Positions 1 through 11,200 are shown, counted from the first letter of the stretch. The stretch is DNA of 64,000 nt from Neobacillus kokaensis (GCF_014656545.1 NZ_BNDS01000010.1:107491-171490), one strand, 5' to 3'. The notes: generated by a model from the sequence alone, not told the origin. A program made the numbers and translations.

Positions 1-236
1 TTCCCTTCTTGGACGGGCAAATTCAAGCATTCATTTTTACTGTTAGCCGCCTATCTATCGGCTTCACTGGAAGAATCAAAGCGTCATTCTTTCCGTTTTA
101 CTACTTTCCCCCCAACTCACTCGGGCAGAATATTCTTCCTGTTCAACTGCCTTCCAATCTTACACGGGTTAAATCAACATAATTTATTCTAAAACAAATA
201 TTCACTTTTGTTAGTTATGTTCGTAAAAATTCAATT
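1..236. other. Left-edge stretch with no supported gene
   Basis: I see no ribosome site, hairpin or convincing coding sequence here. Frame 1 of the plus strand is open from the edge to about position 204, but it is rich in Phe, Ser and His and resembles no family I know, so I treat it as chance. Confidence 0.4.
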
Positions 237-270
237 AAAAAAGCTTAGAGAGCATGTAACTTCTCTAAGC
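237..270 (-). terminator. Terminator of the ABC exporter operon
   Basis: A 9-bp stem, GCTTAGAGA pairing with TCTCTAAGC, is followed on the minus strand by six T residues. It lies just after the stop of the downstream exporter gene. Confidence 0.85.
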
Positions 271-284
271 ATAATAAGATCTAT

Positions 285-2171
285 TTACCCAACATTTTTT
301 ATCCCGCCGCCTGTAAACTGGCTATTATATAAATCAGCATAGAAACCGCCTTGATTTAGTAGTTCTTGGTGATTTCCTTTTTCTATGACCTTTCCATGGT
401 TCATGACTAAAATAAGATCGGCATCACGGATGGTCGATAACCTGTGGGCGATGACAAAGCTTGTGCGGCCATGCATCAAATGGTCCATCGCCTTTTGAAT
501 TTGTACTTCCGTCCGTGTATCAACACTGCTGGTTGCTTCATCAAGGATTAACATCGGCGGATTGGCAAGAATCGCCCTGGCAATGGTTAACAGCTGCTTT
601 TGTCCTTGAGAAATATTAGATGCTTCTTCATTTAATACGGTATCATAGCCGTCAGGGAGTGTCCGAATAAAGTGATCAGCATTTGCCGCCTGAGCCGCCG
701 CAATAATTTCTTCTTCTGTTGCACCTTCACGGCCATAGGCGATATTATCTTGAATAGTACTATTAAAGAGCCATGTATCCTGCAGCACCATCCCAAACAA
801 ACTGCGTAGGTCCGCTCTTCTCATTTCTCTTGTATCCATTCCATCGATTAAAATTTGACCAGAATTAATTTCGTAAAAACGCATTAATAAATTGATCAAA
901 GTGGTTTTTCCTGCACCAGTTGGTCCGACAATCGCAATCTTTTGACCAGGCTTGACGGAAATATTCATATCTTCAATTAACAGGTCGTTTTCTTTATAAC
1001 CGAAGGATACATGCTTAAATTCCACATCACCTTTTGGCGCAGTAATCACTTTAGGTGATGCAGTTTCCGCAACCTCTTCACTCTCATCAAGGATTTCAAA
1101 TACTCGCTCTGCACTGGCAATTGTCGACTGAATCACATTTGCGATTTGCGCTGTTTGCGTAATTGGCTGAGAAAATTGCCGCGCATACTGAATGAAAGCC
1201 TGGATATCGCCAATTTCAATTGCCTTTTTCGTTACAAGAATCCCGCCGGCAACTGAAACAAGCACATAACCTATATTGTTAATGAACGACATAATCGGCA
1301 TAATCATCCCCGAAACAAATTGCGCCTTCCAGCCGGCGTTGTATAACTTTTCGTTAATCACTTCAAATTCTTCCATTGATTTCTTTTCGCGGCCAAATAC
1401 CTTAATGATTTTATGGCCGGTATACATTTCCTCGACATGACCATTTAACTGGCCAAGTGCTTTTTGCTGGCCTTTAAAATACCGTTGCGATTTCTTGGCA
1501 ATACTGGCTGTTGCAACAAAGCTGAGTGGTAAAGTGACGACTACAATTAACGTCATGAGCGGACTAATAGATAACATCATAACAATGACACCGATTAATG
1601 TGATAACAGATGTAATCAACTGCGTTAAACTTTGCTGCAGGGTGGTGCTAATGTTATCCACATCATTGACTGCACGGCTTAGAATCTCTCCATGCGTCTT
1701 GGCATCAAAATATTTTAACGGCAGCCGGTTGAGTTTTTCTTCAACCTCTTTCCGTAGATTATAAACCGTTTTTTGCGCTACACCTGCCATGATGTACTGC
1801 TGTACATAGGCAAAGGCGGCACTAAGAAGATAAAGACCGATCAGCAGCAGAATAATATTCCCGATATAGACAAAATCAATTTTCGCACCAGGTACCTGAT
1901 TTATCTTCATCATCAGTCCTTCAAAAAGTTTGGTTGTTGCTTTTCCCATAATTTTCGGGCTGACGATTGAAAACACGGTACTGATGATGGCGGTGATAAA
2001 CACCGCTAGCAGCTGTCCTTTATATGGTTTTAAATAAGTGATTAATCGCTTCAGCGTGCCTTTGAAGTCCTTTGCTTTTTGGACTGGCATGCCCATTCCG
2101 TGCGGTCCGAACCCTGGTCCCCGTCCTGGAGAGCGATGTTCCGTATTTTGATTTTTAGTTTCTTGGCTCAT
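285..2171 (-). CDS. yfiC: ABC exporter half-transporter, consensus-Walker subunit (YfiC-like)
   Basis: This is a fused membrane-ATPase half-transporter of 628 residues. After a Gly/Pro-rich N-terminus come about six membrane segments (residues 50-340), then the nucleotide-binding domain with Walker A GPTGAGKT (416-423), a degenerate signature ISQGQ (520-524) and Walker B LILDEA (541-546). The partner upstream has the opposite defects, so the two probably form a heterodimer with one catalytic site, as in BmrCD-type multidrug exporters. Its ATG overlaps the partner's stop by 4 bp, with GAGGAGG before it, so the two are translationally coupled. The substrate is unknown; drug or lipid export is inferred. 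The symbol rests on resemblance to the B. subtilis yfiB-yfiC pair. Confidence 0.85.
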   Translation of the reverse strand: MSQETKNQNTEHRSPGRGPGFGPHGMGMPVQKAKDFKGTLKRLITYLKPYKGQLLAVFITAIISTVFSIVSPKIMGKATTKLFEGLMMKINQVPGAKIDFVYIGNIILLLIGLYLLSAAFAYVQQYIMAGVAQKTVYNLRKEVEEKLNRLPLKYFDAKTHGEILSRAVNDVDNISTTLQQSLTQLITSVITLIGVIVMMLSISPLMTLIVVVTLPLSFVATASIAKKSQRYFKGQQKALGQLNGHVEEMYTGHKIIKVFGREKKSMEEFEVINEKLYNAGWKAQFVSGMIMPIMSFINNIGYVLVSVAGGILVTKKAIEIGDIQAFIQYARQFSQPITQTAQIANVIQSTIASAERVFEILDESEEVAETASPKVITAPKGDVEFKHVSFGYKENDLLIEDMNISVKPGQKIAIVGPTGAGKTTLINLLMRFYEINSGQILIDGMDTREMRRADLRSLFGMVLQDTWLFNSTIQDNIAYGREGATEEEIIAAAQAANADHFIRTLPDGYDTVLNEEASNISQGQKQLLTIARAILANPPMLILDEATSSVDTRTEVQIQKAMDHLMHGRTSFVIAHRLSTIRDADLILVMNHGKVIEKGNHQELLNQGGFYADLYNSQFTGGGIKNVG

Positions 2172-3895
2172 GCGATTTCCTCCTCGGACAGCTGCGACAT
2201 CACAATTTCACGGTAAACGTTACATGTTTCCATTAACTGTTTATGTGTGCCTTTACCGGCTATTTTACCGTTATCAAGGACAATAATTTGGTCCGCATCC
2301 ATAATCGTACTGACGCGCTGAGCAACAATTAATACCGTGGCATTCCCGGTTTCTTCTTTTAAAGCGGCCCGCAGCTTGGCATCCGTTTTAAAGTCCAGAG
2401 CGGAAAAACTATCATCAAAAACATAGATTTCCGGTTTTCTTACTAGAGCACGCGCAATCGAAAGGCGCTGTTTTTGCCCACCCGAAACATTTGTTCCCCC
2501 TTGGGCGATCTCTGTATTATAGCCCTTCGGCATTTCTGCTATAAAATCCGCCGCCTGGGCAATTTCGGCTGCGTAGCGGATTTCTTCTTCTGTAGCATTT
2601 TCTTTGCCGTAGAGGATGTTTTCTCCTATCGTCCCAGTAAAAAGAACCGCCTGCTGCGGGACGAACCCAATTTTTTGCCGCAAGCTTTCCTGCGTCATTT
2701 CCCGGACATCAATCCCATCAACCAGCACTTTACCGTGATCAACATCGTAAAAGCGTGGGATCAAATTTATAAGCGTCGATTTACCTGAACCGGTACCGCC
2801 AATAATCGCGGTAACATCACCGGGGATCATTTTAAAAGATATATCGGAAATCGCCTGCATTTCAGCGCCAGGATAGCTGAAGCTGACATTTTGGAATTCT
2901 ACTTCACCACGTATCGTTGCTGGCTCAATTGGCTTTTCTGAATTTTTTATATCAGCAATAGTGTCGAGCACTTCAACAATCCTGCCTGCGGAAACAGCTG
3001 CTCTTGGAATCATCACAAACATCATTGCAAGCATTAGGAAGGAGAACATGATTTGCATCGCATATTGAATAAATGCCATCATGTCACCGACTTCCATATG
3101 GCCGTTGCTGATACGGATGCTGCCGAACCAAATAATCGCAACAGTGGTTAGGTTTAAAATAATCATCATCGTCGGCATCATCGCTGCCATAATTTTATTC
3201 ACTTTGATTGCCGTTTGCGTTAAGTCCCAGTTGGCTTCATCAAATCGCTTCTTCTCATGGTCAATCCGGTTAAAGGAACGTATAACACGAATTCCTATCA
3301 AATTTTCTCGTAAAACACGATTAAGCTTATCAAGTTTTACCTGCATCGCTTTAAATAGTGGAATGGCTTTTTTTTGGACGATTAAAATAATAATAATCAG
3401 TACCGGAATAGACACCGCTAGTACTAATGTTAGTTTTGTATCTTTTGACAACGCCATGATGATCCCGCCGATACACATCATCGGTGCCATGACCATCATC
3501 CGCAGCATCATAATTAAGACTTGCTGTACTTGTGTAATATCGTTCGTGGTTCTGGTTATTAATGAAGCAGTGCCAAATTGATCAAACTCATGTAAGGAAA
3601 AATCTCCAACATGAGAGAAAATTTTGCTGCGTAAAAGTTTGCCAAATCCAGAGGCCGCTTTTGCCGAGAAAAAGCTGGCCGTGACCGAACAAATCACTCC
3701 CCCGGCGGCAACAAGCAGCATGAAGCCGCCAATTTTCCAAATATACTGTGTATCACCGGTGACAACCCCTTTATCGACAATGTCGGCCATTAATGTTGGT
3801 AAATAAAGTTCAGCCAATGACTGCAGCAAAATCAAAATTAAAACCAAATAAATCGGCACTTGAAATGGTTTTAGAAATTCAACTAATTTTTTCAT
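2168..3895 (-). CDS. yfiB: ABC exporter half-transporter, degenerate-site subunit (YfiB-like)
   Basis: This is the first gene of a two-gene exporter operon, 575 residues long. Membrane segments occupy about residues 10-310. The ATPase domain has Walker A GGTGSGKST, a canonical signature VSGGQ and Walker B VFDDS, where the catalytic Glu is replaced by Asp. This asymmetry is typical of heterodimeric ABC exporters: the working site would pair this signature with the Walker motifs of the downstream subunit. The start ATG follows AAGGGAG. The upstream 187 bp hold no regulator gene, so control of expression is unknown. Confidence 0.85.
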   Translation of the reverse strand: MKKLVEFLKPFQVPIYLVLILILLQSLAELYLPTLMADIVDKGVVTGDTQYIWKIGGFMLLVAAGGVICSVTASFFSAKAASGFGKLLRSKIFSHVGDFSLHEFDQFGTASLITRTTNDITQVQQVLIMMLRMMVMAPMMCIGGIIMALSKDTKLTLVLAVSIPVLIIIILIVQKKAIPLFKAMQVKLDKLNRVLRENLIGIRVIRSFNRIDHEKKRFDEANWDLTQTAIKVNKIMAAMMPTMMIILNLTTVAIIWFGSIRISNGHMEVGDMMAFIQYAMQIMFSFLMLAMMFVMIPRAAVSAGRIVEVLDTIADIKNSEKPIEPATIRGEVEFQNVSFSYPGAEMQAISDISFKMIPGDVTAIIGGTGSGKSTLINLIPRFYDVDHGKVLVDGIDVREMTQESLRQKIGFVPQQAVLFTGTIGENILYGKENATEEEIRYAAEIAQAADFIAEMPKGYNTEIAQGGTNVSGGQKQRLSIARALVRKPEIYVFDDSFSALDFKTDAKLRAALKEETGNATVLIVAQRVSTIMDADQIIVLDNGKIAGKGTHKQLMETCNVYREIVMSQLSEEEIA

Positions 3896-4042
3896 TGCTT
3901 TTCACTCCCTTCCTAATTTAATACAGAAACTGCTTCTGTACTTTAGTAGGCAATTCACTAAATTATTCGCTAATTATATTTCTCTGAGTGTAATTCGGTC
4001 AAATTTAATGTCAATAAAGTTAAAGTTTTTTAAATACTTAAA

Positions 4043-4068
4043 ACAAAAAAACACAGGAGTACCTGTGT
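4043..4068 (-). terminator. Terminator of the secreted-protein gene
   Basis: ACACAGG and CCTGTGT form a hairpin followed by a T-run on the minus strand, 15 bp after the stop codon of the gene starting at 4832. Confidence 0.8.
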
Positions 4069-4082
4069 TTTTTTAATTTAGG

Positions 4083-4832
4083 CTAGTTAGCTTCTTTTTT
4101 CACCTTAACTTCAAGTAAATTCCACTTTCCATTTAAATATCTCCAAGTAGATTCTACAAAGCAAATCGTATCAGCATTAGCAATTCCTGCTATTCGCTGC
4201 ACTCCCTTTAAACCAAGTTTCCCTTCCCCAAGCTCTACCGGTTTTAAACTGGAATACGAATTAACCATTAGCTCTGTTGGTTCATTCAATTTCCCTTTAT
4301 AATAAAGCCCAAGCTTTTTATAATATAGCTTCCGATCCTTCAAATCGAAAGGATAGGTCTTACCGGTTTCCTTAATTTTGATCTCTGCCTTGTAGTCATT
4401 TACGAAACGGCTTTCCATTTCTACCGGGTCAGGCACGGTTAAGTCGGTGTGGACAAAATTTTTCAACGAATGTAAAAAGCTAAGGACAATCCCTCCGCTT
4501 CCGCCAGTTTGCACAGTTGCCAATACATCCCTCACACCATCATGGTTTAAATCAACTAATTGAAAGGAAGCTTTTGCACCGCTTTCCAATGGAAACGTAT
4601 ATTTTTTTCCATTTGATGCCTTAATTTCAATAAAAATTTCCTTTAAAAAATCCTCTTCCTCTTGATAGGGAACCCCTTTTAAAAGAATAGTTTCCAGTTC
4701 CGTGTCTCCGGTAATATCTGCTTTCTGTTCAGAAATGGTAACGGTTTTTGCTTTTTCTTCGACTGCATATACGACAGTTGTCAGAGATAATAGGAAAAAA
4801 CCCACAAATGCTAAGAATGTTTCCTTCTTCAT
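4083..4832 (-). CDS. Secreted protein with an FG-GAP/VCBS-like segment
   Basis: The product is 249 residues, counted from the ATG at 4832, which has GGAGGA seven bases upstream; an in-frame ATG further upstream lacks such a site. The N-terminus is a signal peptide (MKKETF, a hydrophobic core, then cleavage near VYA). The mature part includes DLNHDGVRDVLATV, the kind of Ca-binding Asp-rich loop seen in FG-GAP/VCBS repeats that read out stored quantities. I do not recognise the family. It is probably exported or surface-associated. It stands alone between the exporter operon and parC, with its own terminator. Confidence 0.6.
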   Translation of the reverse strand: MKKETFLAFVGFFLLSLTTVVYAVEEKAKTVTISEQKADITGDTELETILLKGVPYQEEEDFLKEIFIEIKASNGKKYTFPLESGAKASFQLVDLNHDGVRDVLATVQTGGSGGIVLSFLHSLKNFVHTDLTVPDPVEMESRFVNDYKAEIKIKETGKTYPFDLKDRKLYYKKLGLYYKGKLNEPTELMVNSYSSLKPVELGEGKLGLKGVQRIAGIANADTICFVESTWRYLNGKWNLLEVKVKKEAN

Positions 4833-4893
4833 TTTAATCCTCCCCATAAAAAAACTGATACATGCTAGTATGTCCAATTATGGAAAAAAGATG

Positions 4894-4923
4894 AAAAAAA
4901 GACTCTCTAATTTTTAGAGAGTC
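4894..4923 (-). terminator. Terminator of parE-parC
   Basis: GACTCTCTAA pairs with TTAGAGAGTC, followed by seven T residues on the minus strand, directly after the parC stop. Confidence 0.9.
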
Positions 4924-4931
4924 CTCATTTC

Positions 4932-7376
4932 TTATTCACTTGATGTTTCCTTTGCTTCTACCTTCCAAAGTTCCCTTACTTTTCCGCTTTCTGCTTCATC
5001 AATAATAAAGGAGCCGTTGGAATAACGGTCGCTGAAATGAACTTCACCTGTTTTAACCATTTCAATATGACCTTTTTCGGTTTGGATGAATACCTCATCC
5101 TGCTCCCCCGCAGCGGCAAAACCAACAATCCGATGTGGGTTTGCTTTTAACTCGCGAAGGATAACAACACCCCGTTTTGCACGAGTTGACTTTTCGAATT
5201 CCGTTAATTTCATCCGTTTCAATGCACCGCGCTGCGTGGCAATCACAATTGATTCTGAGTTGCTGCCAGCAGGAGATATAAGCTGTGCCCCAACCACATA
5301 GTCATCGTCTTTTAAATTTATTCCTTTAACACCTGCAGCTCGAACACCAATAATACTGATTTCATCTTCATTAAACCAAAGGGAGTAACCTAAGTGAGTT
5401 ACCAAGAATATTTCTTTAGACCCATCCGTTTGATGGACATCAACAACCTGGTCCTCATCCTTTAGATTAATGCCAACCAGCGGCTTGGAATAGCGCTGTG
5501 CTTTGTATTGTTTCAATTCTGTTTTCTTCACCATGCCATTTTTTGTGGCAAACACGAGGAAGGCATCCGTTTCAAAATCCTTAACCGGTATCGCCTTGAC
5601 AATATCCTCATCACGATCAATTGGAATTATGTTGGCAACATGCTGACCAAGGTCCTTCCAGCGGATATCCGGCAGCTCGTGAACCGGGCAATATAAGTAA
5701 TTGCCTTTGTTAGTAAATAACAGTAATACATCCTGTGTATTCATATCAAGCTGTGCTAATAAACGGTCGGACTCCTTCATCGCAAAGTCCTGGCCATTTG
5801 AGGCAGCATATGAACGCTGGCTTGTCCGTTTTACATAGCCTTCTTTTGTGACCGTAACAATAACATCCTCACTGGCTACCATAACTTCAAGATTAATCTT
5901 GATTTCTTCAATTTCTGCTTCAATTTTTGAACGACGGTCATCTGCAAAGCGCTTTTTCACGTCTCTCAATTCTTTTTTAATTACAGAGTGAAGCTTTTTC
6001 TCGCTTTCTAAAATGCTGGTTAACTCCGCAATCTTCTTTGCTAATTCCTCAGCTTCATTTCTTAACGCGGTGATGTCAGTATTTGTTAAACGATATAGCT
6101 GTAACGAAACAATTGCTTCCGCCTGTGCTTCGGTAAATTCAAATTTAGCAATTAAATTGTCCTTAGCATCTCGCTTATCCTTTGACGCACGGATCGTGGC
6201 AATGACTTCATCCAGTATAGATAGTGCCTTCATGAGGCCTTCCACAATATGCTGGCGTTCCTTTGCCTTTTGGAGATCGAACTGTGTCCTTCTTGTCACA
6301 ACTTCTTTCTGATGCGCAATATAGGCATCAAGCAGTTCGCGGAGTCCCATCTGCTTCGGGCGCTTGTTATGAATCGCAACCATGTTAAAATTGTAGGTTA
6401 CCTGCAAGTCACTGGTCTTATATAAAAAATTTAAAACCCCAGCGGCATCTGCATCTTTTTTCAATTCAACGACAATGCGAAGTCCTGTGCGGTCCGTTTC
6501 ATCACGTACCTCGGAGATCCCTTCGACTTTTCGGTCCAATCGGAATTCATCCATTTTTTTCACGAGATTCGCTTTATTGACCTCGTAGGGAATTTCTGAA
6601 ATGACAATCTGCTGCTTGCCGCCGCGAATGTCCTCAATCTCAGCCTTCCCTCGGACAATAATTTTTCCCTTACCGGTTTCATAGGCCTTTTTAATCCCGT
6701 CAATTCCTTGAATGATACCGCCCGTTGGAAAATCAGGTCCTTTAATAACGGTCATCAATTCATCAACTGATAAATCCGGTTGATCCATCTTCATGATGAC
6801 ACCGTCGATGACCTCACCTAGGTGGTGGGGGGGAATGTCCGTCGCGTAACCTGCAGAAATCCCTGTAGAACCATTGACGAGAAGGTTCGGGAACATCGCC
6901 GGAAGGACAGTAGGTTCCTTTGAAGTATCATCAAAGTTTGGGATGAAATCAACGGTTTGTTTTTCTATATCTCGCAACAGTTCTGCAGCAATGGCTGAAA
7001 GTCTCGCCTCGGTATAACGCATTGCTGCTGGCGGATCGCCATCCACGGACCCGTTATTTCCGTGCATTTCCACTAACACATTACGAACCTTCCAGTCCTG
7101 GCTCATCCGCACCATTGCCTCATATACGGAAGAATCACCATGCGGGTGGTAGTTACCAATAACATTACCAACCGTTTTTGCGGCTTTTCGAAACCCTTTT
7201 TCATGTGTATTGCCTTCCACATGCATCGCATACAAAATTCGACGCTGTACCGGCTTCAATCCATCTCGGGCATCTGGCAGGGCACGTTCTTGAATAATAT
7301 ATTTACTATAGCGGCCAAATCGGTCGCCAAGAACATCTTCTAAAGGGAGGTCACGAAATTTTTCTGGCACACTCAT
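4932..7376 (-). CDS. parC: DNA topoisomerase IV subunit A
   Basis: ParC is the DNA-cleaving subunit of topoisomerase IV, which decatenates daughter chromosomes. At 814 residues it has the usual length. The catalytic tyrosine is Y121 in AMRYTEAR. The quinolone-resistance region reads [12 protein letters not shown] with Ser82 and Glu86, matching susceptible Gram-positive ParC (Ser80/Glu84 in S. aureus), so no target mutation is visible there. The C-terminal third forms the usual beta-pinwheel repeats. Its ATG overlaps the parE stop (ATGA), so the two subunits are translationally coupled. ParC and not GyrA is called from pairing with parE and the B. subtilis gene order with yneT and plsY. Confidence 0.96.
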   Translation of the reverse strand: MSVPEKFRDLPLEDVLGDRFGRYSKYIIQERALPDARDGLKPVQRRILYAMHVEGNTHEKGFRKAAKTVGNVIGNYHPHGDSSVYEAMVRMSQDWKVRNVLVEMHGNNGSVDGDPPAAMRYTEARLSAIAAELLRDIEKQTVDFIPNFDDTSKEPTVLPAMFPNLLVNGSTGISAGYATDIPPHHLGEVIDGVIMKMDQPDLSVDELMTVIKGPDFPTGGIIQGIDGIKKAYETGKGKIIVRGKAEIEDIRGGKQQIVISEIPYEVNKANLVKKMDEFRLDRKVEGISEVRDETDRTGLRIVVELKKDADAAGVLNFLYKTSDLQVTYNFNMVAIHNKRPKQMGLRELLDAYIAHQKEVVTRRTQFDLQKAKERQHIVEGLMKALSILDEVIATIRASKDKRDAKDNLIAKFEFTEAQAEAIVSLQLYRLTNTDITALRNEAEELAKKIAELTSILESEKKLHSVIKKELRDVKKRFADDRRSKIEAEIEEIKINLEVMVASEDVIVTVTKEGYVKRTSQRSYAASNGQDFAMKESDRLLAQLDMNTQDVLLLFTNKGNYLYCPVHELPDIRWKDLGQHVANIIPIDRDEDIVKAIPVKDFETDAFLVFATKNGMVKKTELKQYKAQRYSKPLVGINLKDEDQVVDVHQTDGSKEIFLVTHLGYSLWFNEDEISIIGVRAAGVKGINLKDDDYVVGAQLISPAGSNSESIVIATQRGALKRMKLTEFEKSTRAKRGVVILRELKANPHRIVGFAAAGEQDEVFIQTEKGHIEMVKTGEVHFSDRYSNGSFIIDEAESGKVRELWKVEAKETSSE

Positions 7377-9352
7377 CCTTCATAACCTCCTTCAGAAACA
7401 GTAATATTTTCATTTTCTAATATCGTATCATCTTCTTCTAAGCCAAAGGCAACATTGCTTTCAATCCACTTACGTCGCGGTTCTACTTTGTCCCCCATAA
7501 GTGTTGTTACCCGGCGCTCGGCGCGTGCGGCGTCGTCAATTTTAACGCGGATGAGCGTACGTGTTTCCGGATCCATTGTCGTTTCCCAAAGCTGGTCGGC
7601 ATTCATCTCCCCAAGACCTTTGTAGCGCTGGATGATATAACCTCTTCCAACCTTTTTAATAGCTCCCTGTAGTTCATCTTCATTCCAGGCATATTCAATG
7701 ACCTCTTTTTTACCGGTTCCGCGGCTTACTTTATAAAGCGGCGGCAGGGCGATAAATACTTTTCCTGCTTCTACTAGCGGCTTCATATAGCGGTAAAAGA
7801 ATGTAAGTAACAGTACTTGAATATGGGCGCCGTCCGTATCCGCATCGGTCATGATTATTACCTTGTCATAATTAATATCCTCTATCGAAAAATCGGAACC
7901 GACACCAGCACCGATCGCATGGATAATCGTATTAATTTCCTCATTTTTAAAAATATCGGACAGCTTGGCCTTTTCTGTATTGATAACTTTACCTCTAAGC
8001 GGTAAAACAGCTTGGAAACGGCGGTCGCGGCCTTGTTTTGCTGACCCTCCCGCAGAGTCACCCTCAACCAAGTAAAGCTCATTTTTTTGCGGGTTACGAG
8101 ATTGTGCAGGCGTTAGTTTGCCAGAAAGTGAGGCTTCTGAACGTTTCCGTTTCTTTCCACTTCGGGCATCCTCCCGGGCCTTCCTTGCAGCTTCCCTTGC
8201 TTGATAGGCTTTGATTGATTTTTTAATCAACAAAGAGCTAACATCCGGATTCTCTTCTAAAAAGTAAGAAAGATGTTCAGAGACAACTCCATCTACAGCA
8301 GATCTTGCTTCACTTGTCCCTAATTTTCCTTTTGTTTGCCCCTCAAATTGGAGCAGTTCTTCTGGAATGCGAACAGAAACAATTGCGGACAATCCTTCAC
8401 GAATATCTGAGCCATCCAAATTTTTATCCTTCTCTTTCAACAGACCAACCTTGCGGGCATAATCGTTAAATGCCCGGGTCATTGCTGTTTTTGAGCCTGC
8501 TTCATGTGTACCGCCATCTTTTGTTCGGACATTGTTTACAAATGATAAGACATTTTCTGAATAGCCGTCATTAAATTGGAAAGCAAATTCAACTTCAATA
8601 TTATTTTGCGTGCCTTCAAAGCTAACAACAGGATGAAGAACGTCTTTTTCCTCATTTAAATACTCAACGAATGCCTCAATCCCATTTTCATAATGAAATA
8701 CTTCATGAAAATCGTTCCGTACGTCAATAATTTCAATTTTTAAACCTTTTAACAAGAAGGCTGATTCCCGGAGCCGTTCACATAGTGTTTCAAAATTATA
8801 TGTCGTGGTCGAGAAAATGGCCGGATCAGGCTTAAAATGAATTGTGGTTCCCGTTTGGTTGGTTTTTCCGATTTTTTCAAGTGTGGTTGCCGGCTTACCG
8901 CCATTTTCAAAGCGCTGTTCGTAAATAAATCCATCCCTTTTTATCGTGACGGTCAGCCATTCTGACAATGCATTCACTACCGAAGCACCTACTCCATGCA
9001 GCCCTCCGCTTGTCTTATAGCCGCCTTGACCGAATTTTCCTCCGGCATGGAGAACAGTAAGAATCACTTCTGTTGTCGGTTTACCTAATTTATGCATCCC
9101 CACAGGCATGCCGCGTCCCTTATCAATGACGCTGATCGAGTTATCTTTGTGTATTTTAACAATGATTTGATCACCATATCCTGCAAGCGCTTCATCGACG
9201 GAGTTATCGACAATCTCATAGACGAGATGGTGAAGACCCCGTGAATCGGTGCTGCCAATGTACATACCAGGACGCTTTCTAACGGCCTCAAGCCCCTCAA
9301 GTACCTGAATGGCATCATCATTATATTCAAAAGCTTGCTGATTTCTTGCCAC
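7373..9352 (-). CDS. parE: DNA topoisomerase IV subunit B
   Basis: ParE is the ATPase subunit of topoisomerase IV, 659 residues. The N-terminal GHKL ATPase shows the [11 protein letters not shown] and [13 protein letters not shown] motifs. The TOPRIM domain has [18 protein letters not shown] and the metal-binding [10 protein letters not shown]. The start is a GTG with AAGGGG seven bases upstream. It is the first gene of the parE-parC operon. The 275 bp before it hold the yneT terminator and presumably the parE promoter. Confidence 0.96.
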   Translation of the reverse strand: MARNQQAFEYNDDAIQVLEGLEAVRKRPGMYIGSTDSRGLHHLVYEIVDNSVDEALAGYGDQIIVKIHKDNSISVIDKGRGMPVGMHKLGKPTTEVILTVLHAGGKFGQGGYKTSGGLHGVGASVVNALSEWLTVTIKRDGFIYEQRFENGGKPATTLEKIGKTNQTGTTIHFKPDPAIFSTTTYNFETLCERLRESAFLLKGLKIEIIDVRNDFHEVFHYENGIEAFVEYLNEEKDVLHPVVSFEGTQNNIEVEFAFQFNDGYSENVLSFVNNVRTKDGGTHEAGSKTAMTRAFNDYARKVGLLKEKDKNLDGSDIREGLSAIVSVRIPEELLQFEGQTKGKLGTSEARSAVDGVVSEHLSYFLEENPDVSSLLIKKSIKAYQAREAARKAREDARSGKKRKRSEASLSGKLTPAQSRNPQKNELYLVEGDSAGGSAKQGRDRRFQAVLPLRGKVINTEKAKLSDIFKNEEINTIIHAIGAGVGSDFSIEDINYDKVIIMTDADTDGAHIQVLLLTFFYRYMKPLVEAGKVFIALPPLYKVSRGTGKKEVIEYAWNEDELQGAIKKVGRGYIIQRYKGLGEMNADQLWETTMDPETRTLIRVKIDDAARAERRVTTLMGDKVEPRRKWIESNVAFGLEEDDTILENENITVSEGGYEG

Positions 9353-9590
9353 TTAAATTCCCCTTTCATACACCACGCAAAACCTATAACCTATAAAAAT
9401 ACTGCTTCATTTATCATTCGCCAGATGTATCTTTATTCCTCCCAGAACGAATGTTTGCCTATTTTATTTTATCATATCTTACAAACGAGTCTATGCTTTA
9501 TTTTAGCGATTTATTTAGATTTGGCAAATACATAATTAAAATTAGGGTTGAAATCACTGCATTTTTTAGGTATTTTTCATTTAAAAATGA

Positions 9591-9615
9591 AAAAAACTGC
9601 CACATTTTTTGGCAG
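9591..9615 (-). terminator. Terminator of yneT
   Basis: CTGCCA pairs with TGGCAG around a T-rich loop, followed by T6 on the minus strand, a few bases after the yneT stop. Confidence 0.85.
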
Positions 9616-9627
9616 CTTTTTGAAAAA

Positions 9628-10047
9628 TTATATTGCCCTTGTTATCGCATGTTCCACTTTAATACAGCGGTCCATGATCACTGTAAATCCCTTTTCTTTT
9701 AAGAATTGATACGCCTGTTCATTAATGAGCCCCTGCTGAGCCCAAAATACATCGGCATCAATCTCGGCAAATTCTTTCGCAACATCGAACAGCTGTTCAG
9801 AGCGGCGAAATACATTGACAATATCAATATGGCCCTCAATATCCTTCAAAGAAGCAACAGCTTTTGCACCTAGTGCTTCTTCGATGGTTGGGTTTACTGG
9901 GATAATGTCATAGCCGGCTTTTTGCATCGCAGCAGAAACTTGGTAAGAAGTTCTTTCGGGGTTGCTGCTTAACCCAACAACAGCAATCCTTTTGGCTTTT
10001 TTTAAAATATCTTTAATTTCCTCGCGGCTTGGATTTTCAATTGTCAT
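9628..10047 (-). CDS. yneT: CoA-binding domain protein (YneT-like)
   Basis: A 139-residue Rossmann-fold protein of the CoA_binding family, resembling the N-terminal nucleotide-binding domain of succinyl-CoA synthetase alpha. Visible motifs are the glycine loop AVVGLSSNPERTS near the N-terminus and the segment IVNVFRRSEQ. The biochemical role is not established. I chose the ATG at 10047, nine bases after AGGAG; a TTG three codons earlier would overlap that site. It lies between the histidine kinase and parE, close to the B. subtilis arrangement. Confidence 0.85.
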   Translation of the reverse strand: MTIENPSREEIKDILKKAKRIAVVGLSSNPERTSYQVSAAMQKAGYDIIPVNPTIEEALGAKAVASLKDIEGHIDIVNVFRRSEQLFDVAKEFAEIDADVFWAQQGLINEQAYQFLKEKGFTVIMDRCIKVEHAITRAI

Positions 10048-10101
10048 AGATTCCAACTCCTAATAGTCTTTTTTACTATATATTACCTGAATCCATGAAA
10101 A

Positions 10102-10932
10102 TTACTCAACTAAATCGCTTGGGGACTGCAAGACCCTCGGCACGGAAAGACTGAAACATGCTCCTCCGGCTTGATTTTTTATAGATACACTGCCATTCAT
10201 TTTTTCCAAAATCATCTTGGTCATATATAATCCTAATCCAGAACCATGAGGCTTTGTCGTAAAGTGTACATCAAACACCTTATCAATCAATGCAGGTTCA
10301 ATTCCACCAGCATTATCTGTAAATTCCGCATTAATAAAGTCTTTTGTTTCTTTGATTTTAATGGTGATTTTCCGATTGGATATCTCTTTCAAGACAAACG
10401 CGTCACGGGCATTTGCTAAAATATTGAGTACAACTTGGCTGAATTCATTTGGATAACCATATGCAATCTGCTGTCCCCTATTTTCAAACTCAACGGCAAT
10501 TCCGTGATTTTTCAGGCTTTGTGAAAAAATTGACAGCGCTTCCTCAATAGCATCCCCGACAGAAAAGGAGTTTTTTTCGAAGTTTGGTTTGTAAAATTTA
10601 CGGAAGTCGTTTATCGTCTGCGACATATGCTTAATAATAATTATACTTTCTCGTGTAAACCGGTCTATATAAGATTCATTGATTTCCCCGAATTCCAAAG
10701 CATCTCTTACATCCTCTACTAAAAGCAATAACCCGTTTAAAGGCTGGCGCCATTGGTGGCTGATACAGGACATCATTTCTCCCATTGCCGCCAGCCTTGC
10801 ATGCTGAATTAGCATTTTTTCCTTCTCTCGATTCTTCTCTATTTCCTCTTGAATTCGTTGCTCTAGCAATCGGTTAACTTCCTCATACTTTTCCGCCAAT
10901 GCACGATAATCAATTTCATTTTGGATGTTCAT
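10102..10932 (-). CDS. Cytosolic orphan sensor histidine kinase
   Basis: A 276-residue histidine kinase without membrane segments or a recognisable sensor domain. An N-terminal coiled coil (residues 5-45) leads to the H-box SCISHQWRQPLN with the phospho-accepting His59. The ATPase domain follows, with N-box NILANARDAF, G1 DNAGGI and G2 GSGLGLYM. The ATG at 10932 has GAGGTGA five bases upstream; the longer frame lacks a site. No response regulator is next to it, so its partner and signal are unknown. It is inserted between yneT and plsY, where I recall no kinase in B. subtilis. Confidence 0.85.
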   Translation of the reverse strand: MNIQNEIDYRALAEKYEEVNRLLEQRIQEEIEKNREKEKMLIQHARLAAMGEMMSCISHQWRQPLNGLLLLVEDVRDALEFGEINESYIDRFTRESIIIIKHMSQTINDFRKFYKPNFEKNSFSVGDAIEEALSIFSQSLKNHGIAVEFENRGQQIAYGYPNEFSQVVLNILANARDAFVLKEISNRKITIKIKETKDFINAEFTDNAGGIEPALIDKVFDVHFTTKPHGSGLGLYMTKMILEKMNGSVSIKNQAGGACFSLSVPRVLQSPSDLVE

Positions 10933-11200
10933 ATAAATCACCTCATGATCGGGTCTCATCATTTTTAATAGAATTGACCAGCTTTTGCCTTTATTTTAGC
11001 CTAATAATAAGACCGAGGATATAAAGTGTGGAACGATTTAACAAATGGTTTGAAAATTCTCCATACATTTGTAATAAATTTGCCTCTAAACATACAAAAT
11101 TTCTATAATCCAAAAACGAAAAGAAAAATCATATGGTGATTTTCCTTATTTCATGGTGTAAAATAAAATAGCTTGATCTTTTTTTAAAGGAGTATTTGCA

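Noticed and set aside
1-204. Open frame running from the left edge on the plus strand
   Set aside because: It has no start in the window, an odd composition and no recognisable motif, and 60-odd open codons are not rare in this sequence.
4932-7376. parC as gyrA
   Set aside because: It pairs with parE and lies in the yneT-plsY context. In Bacillus gyrA and gyrB lie near the origin with recF and dnaN.
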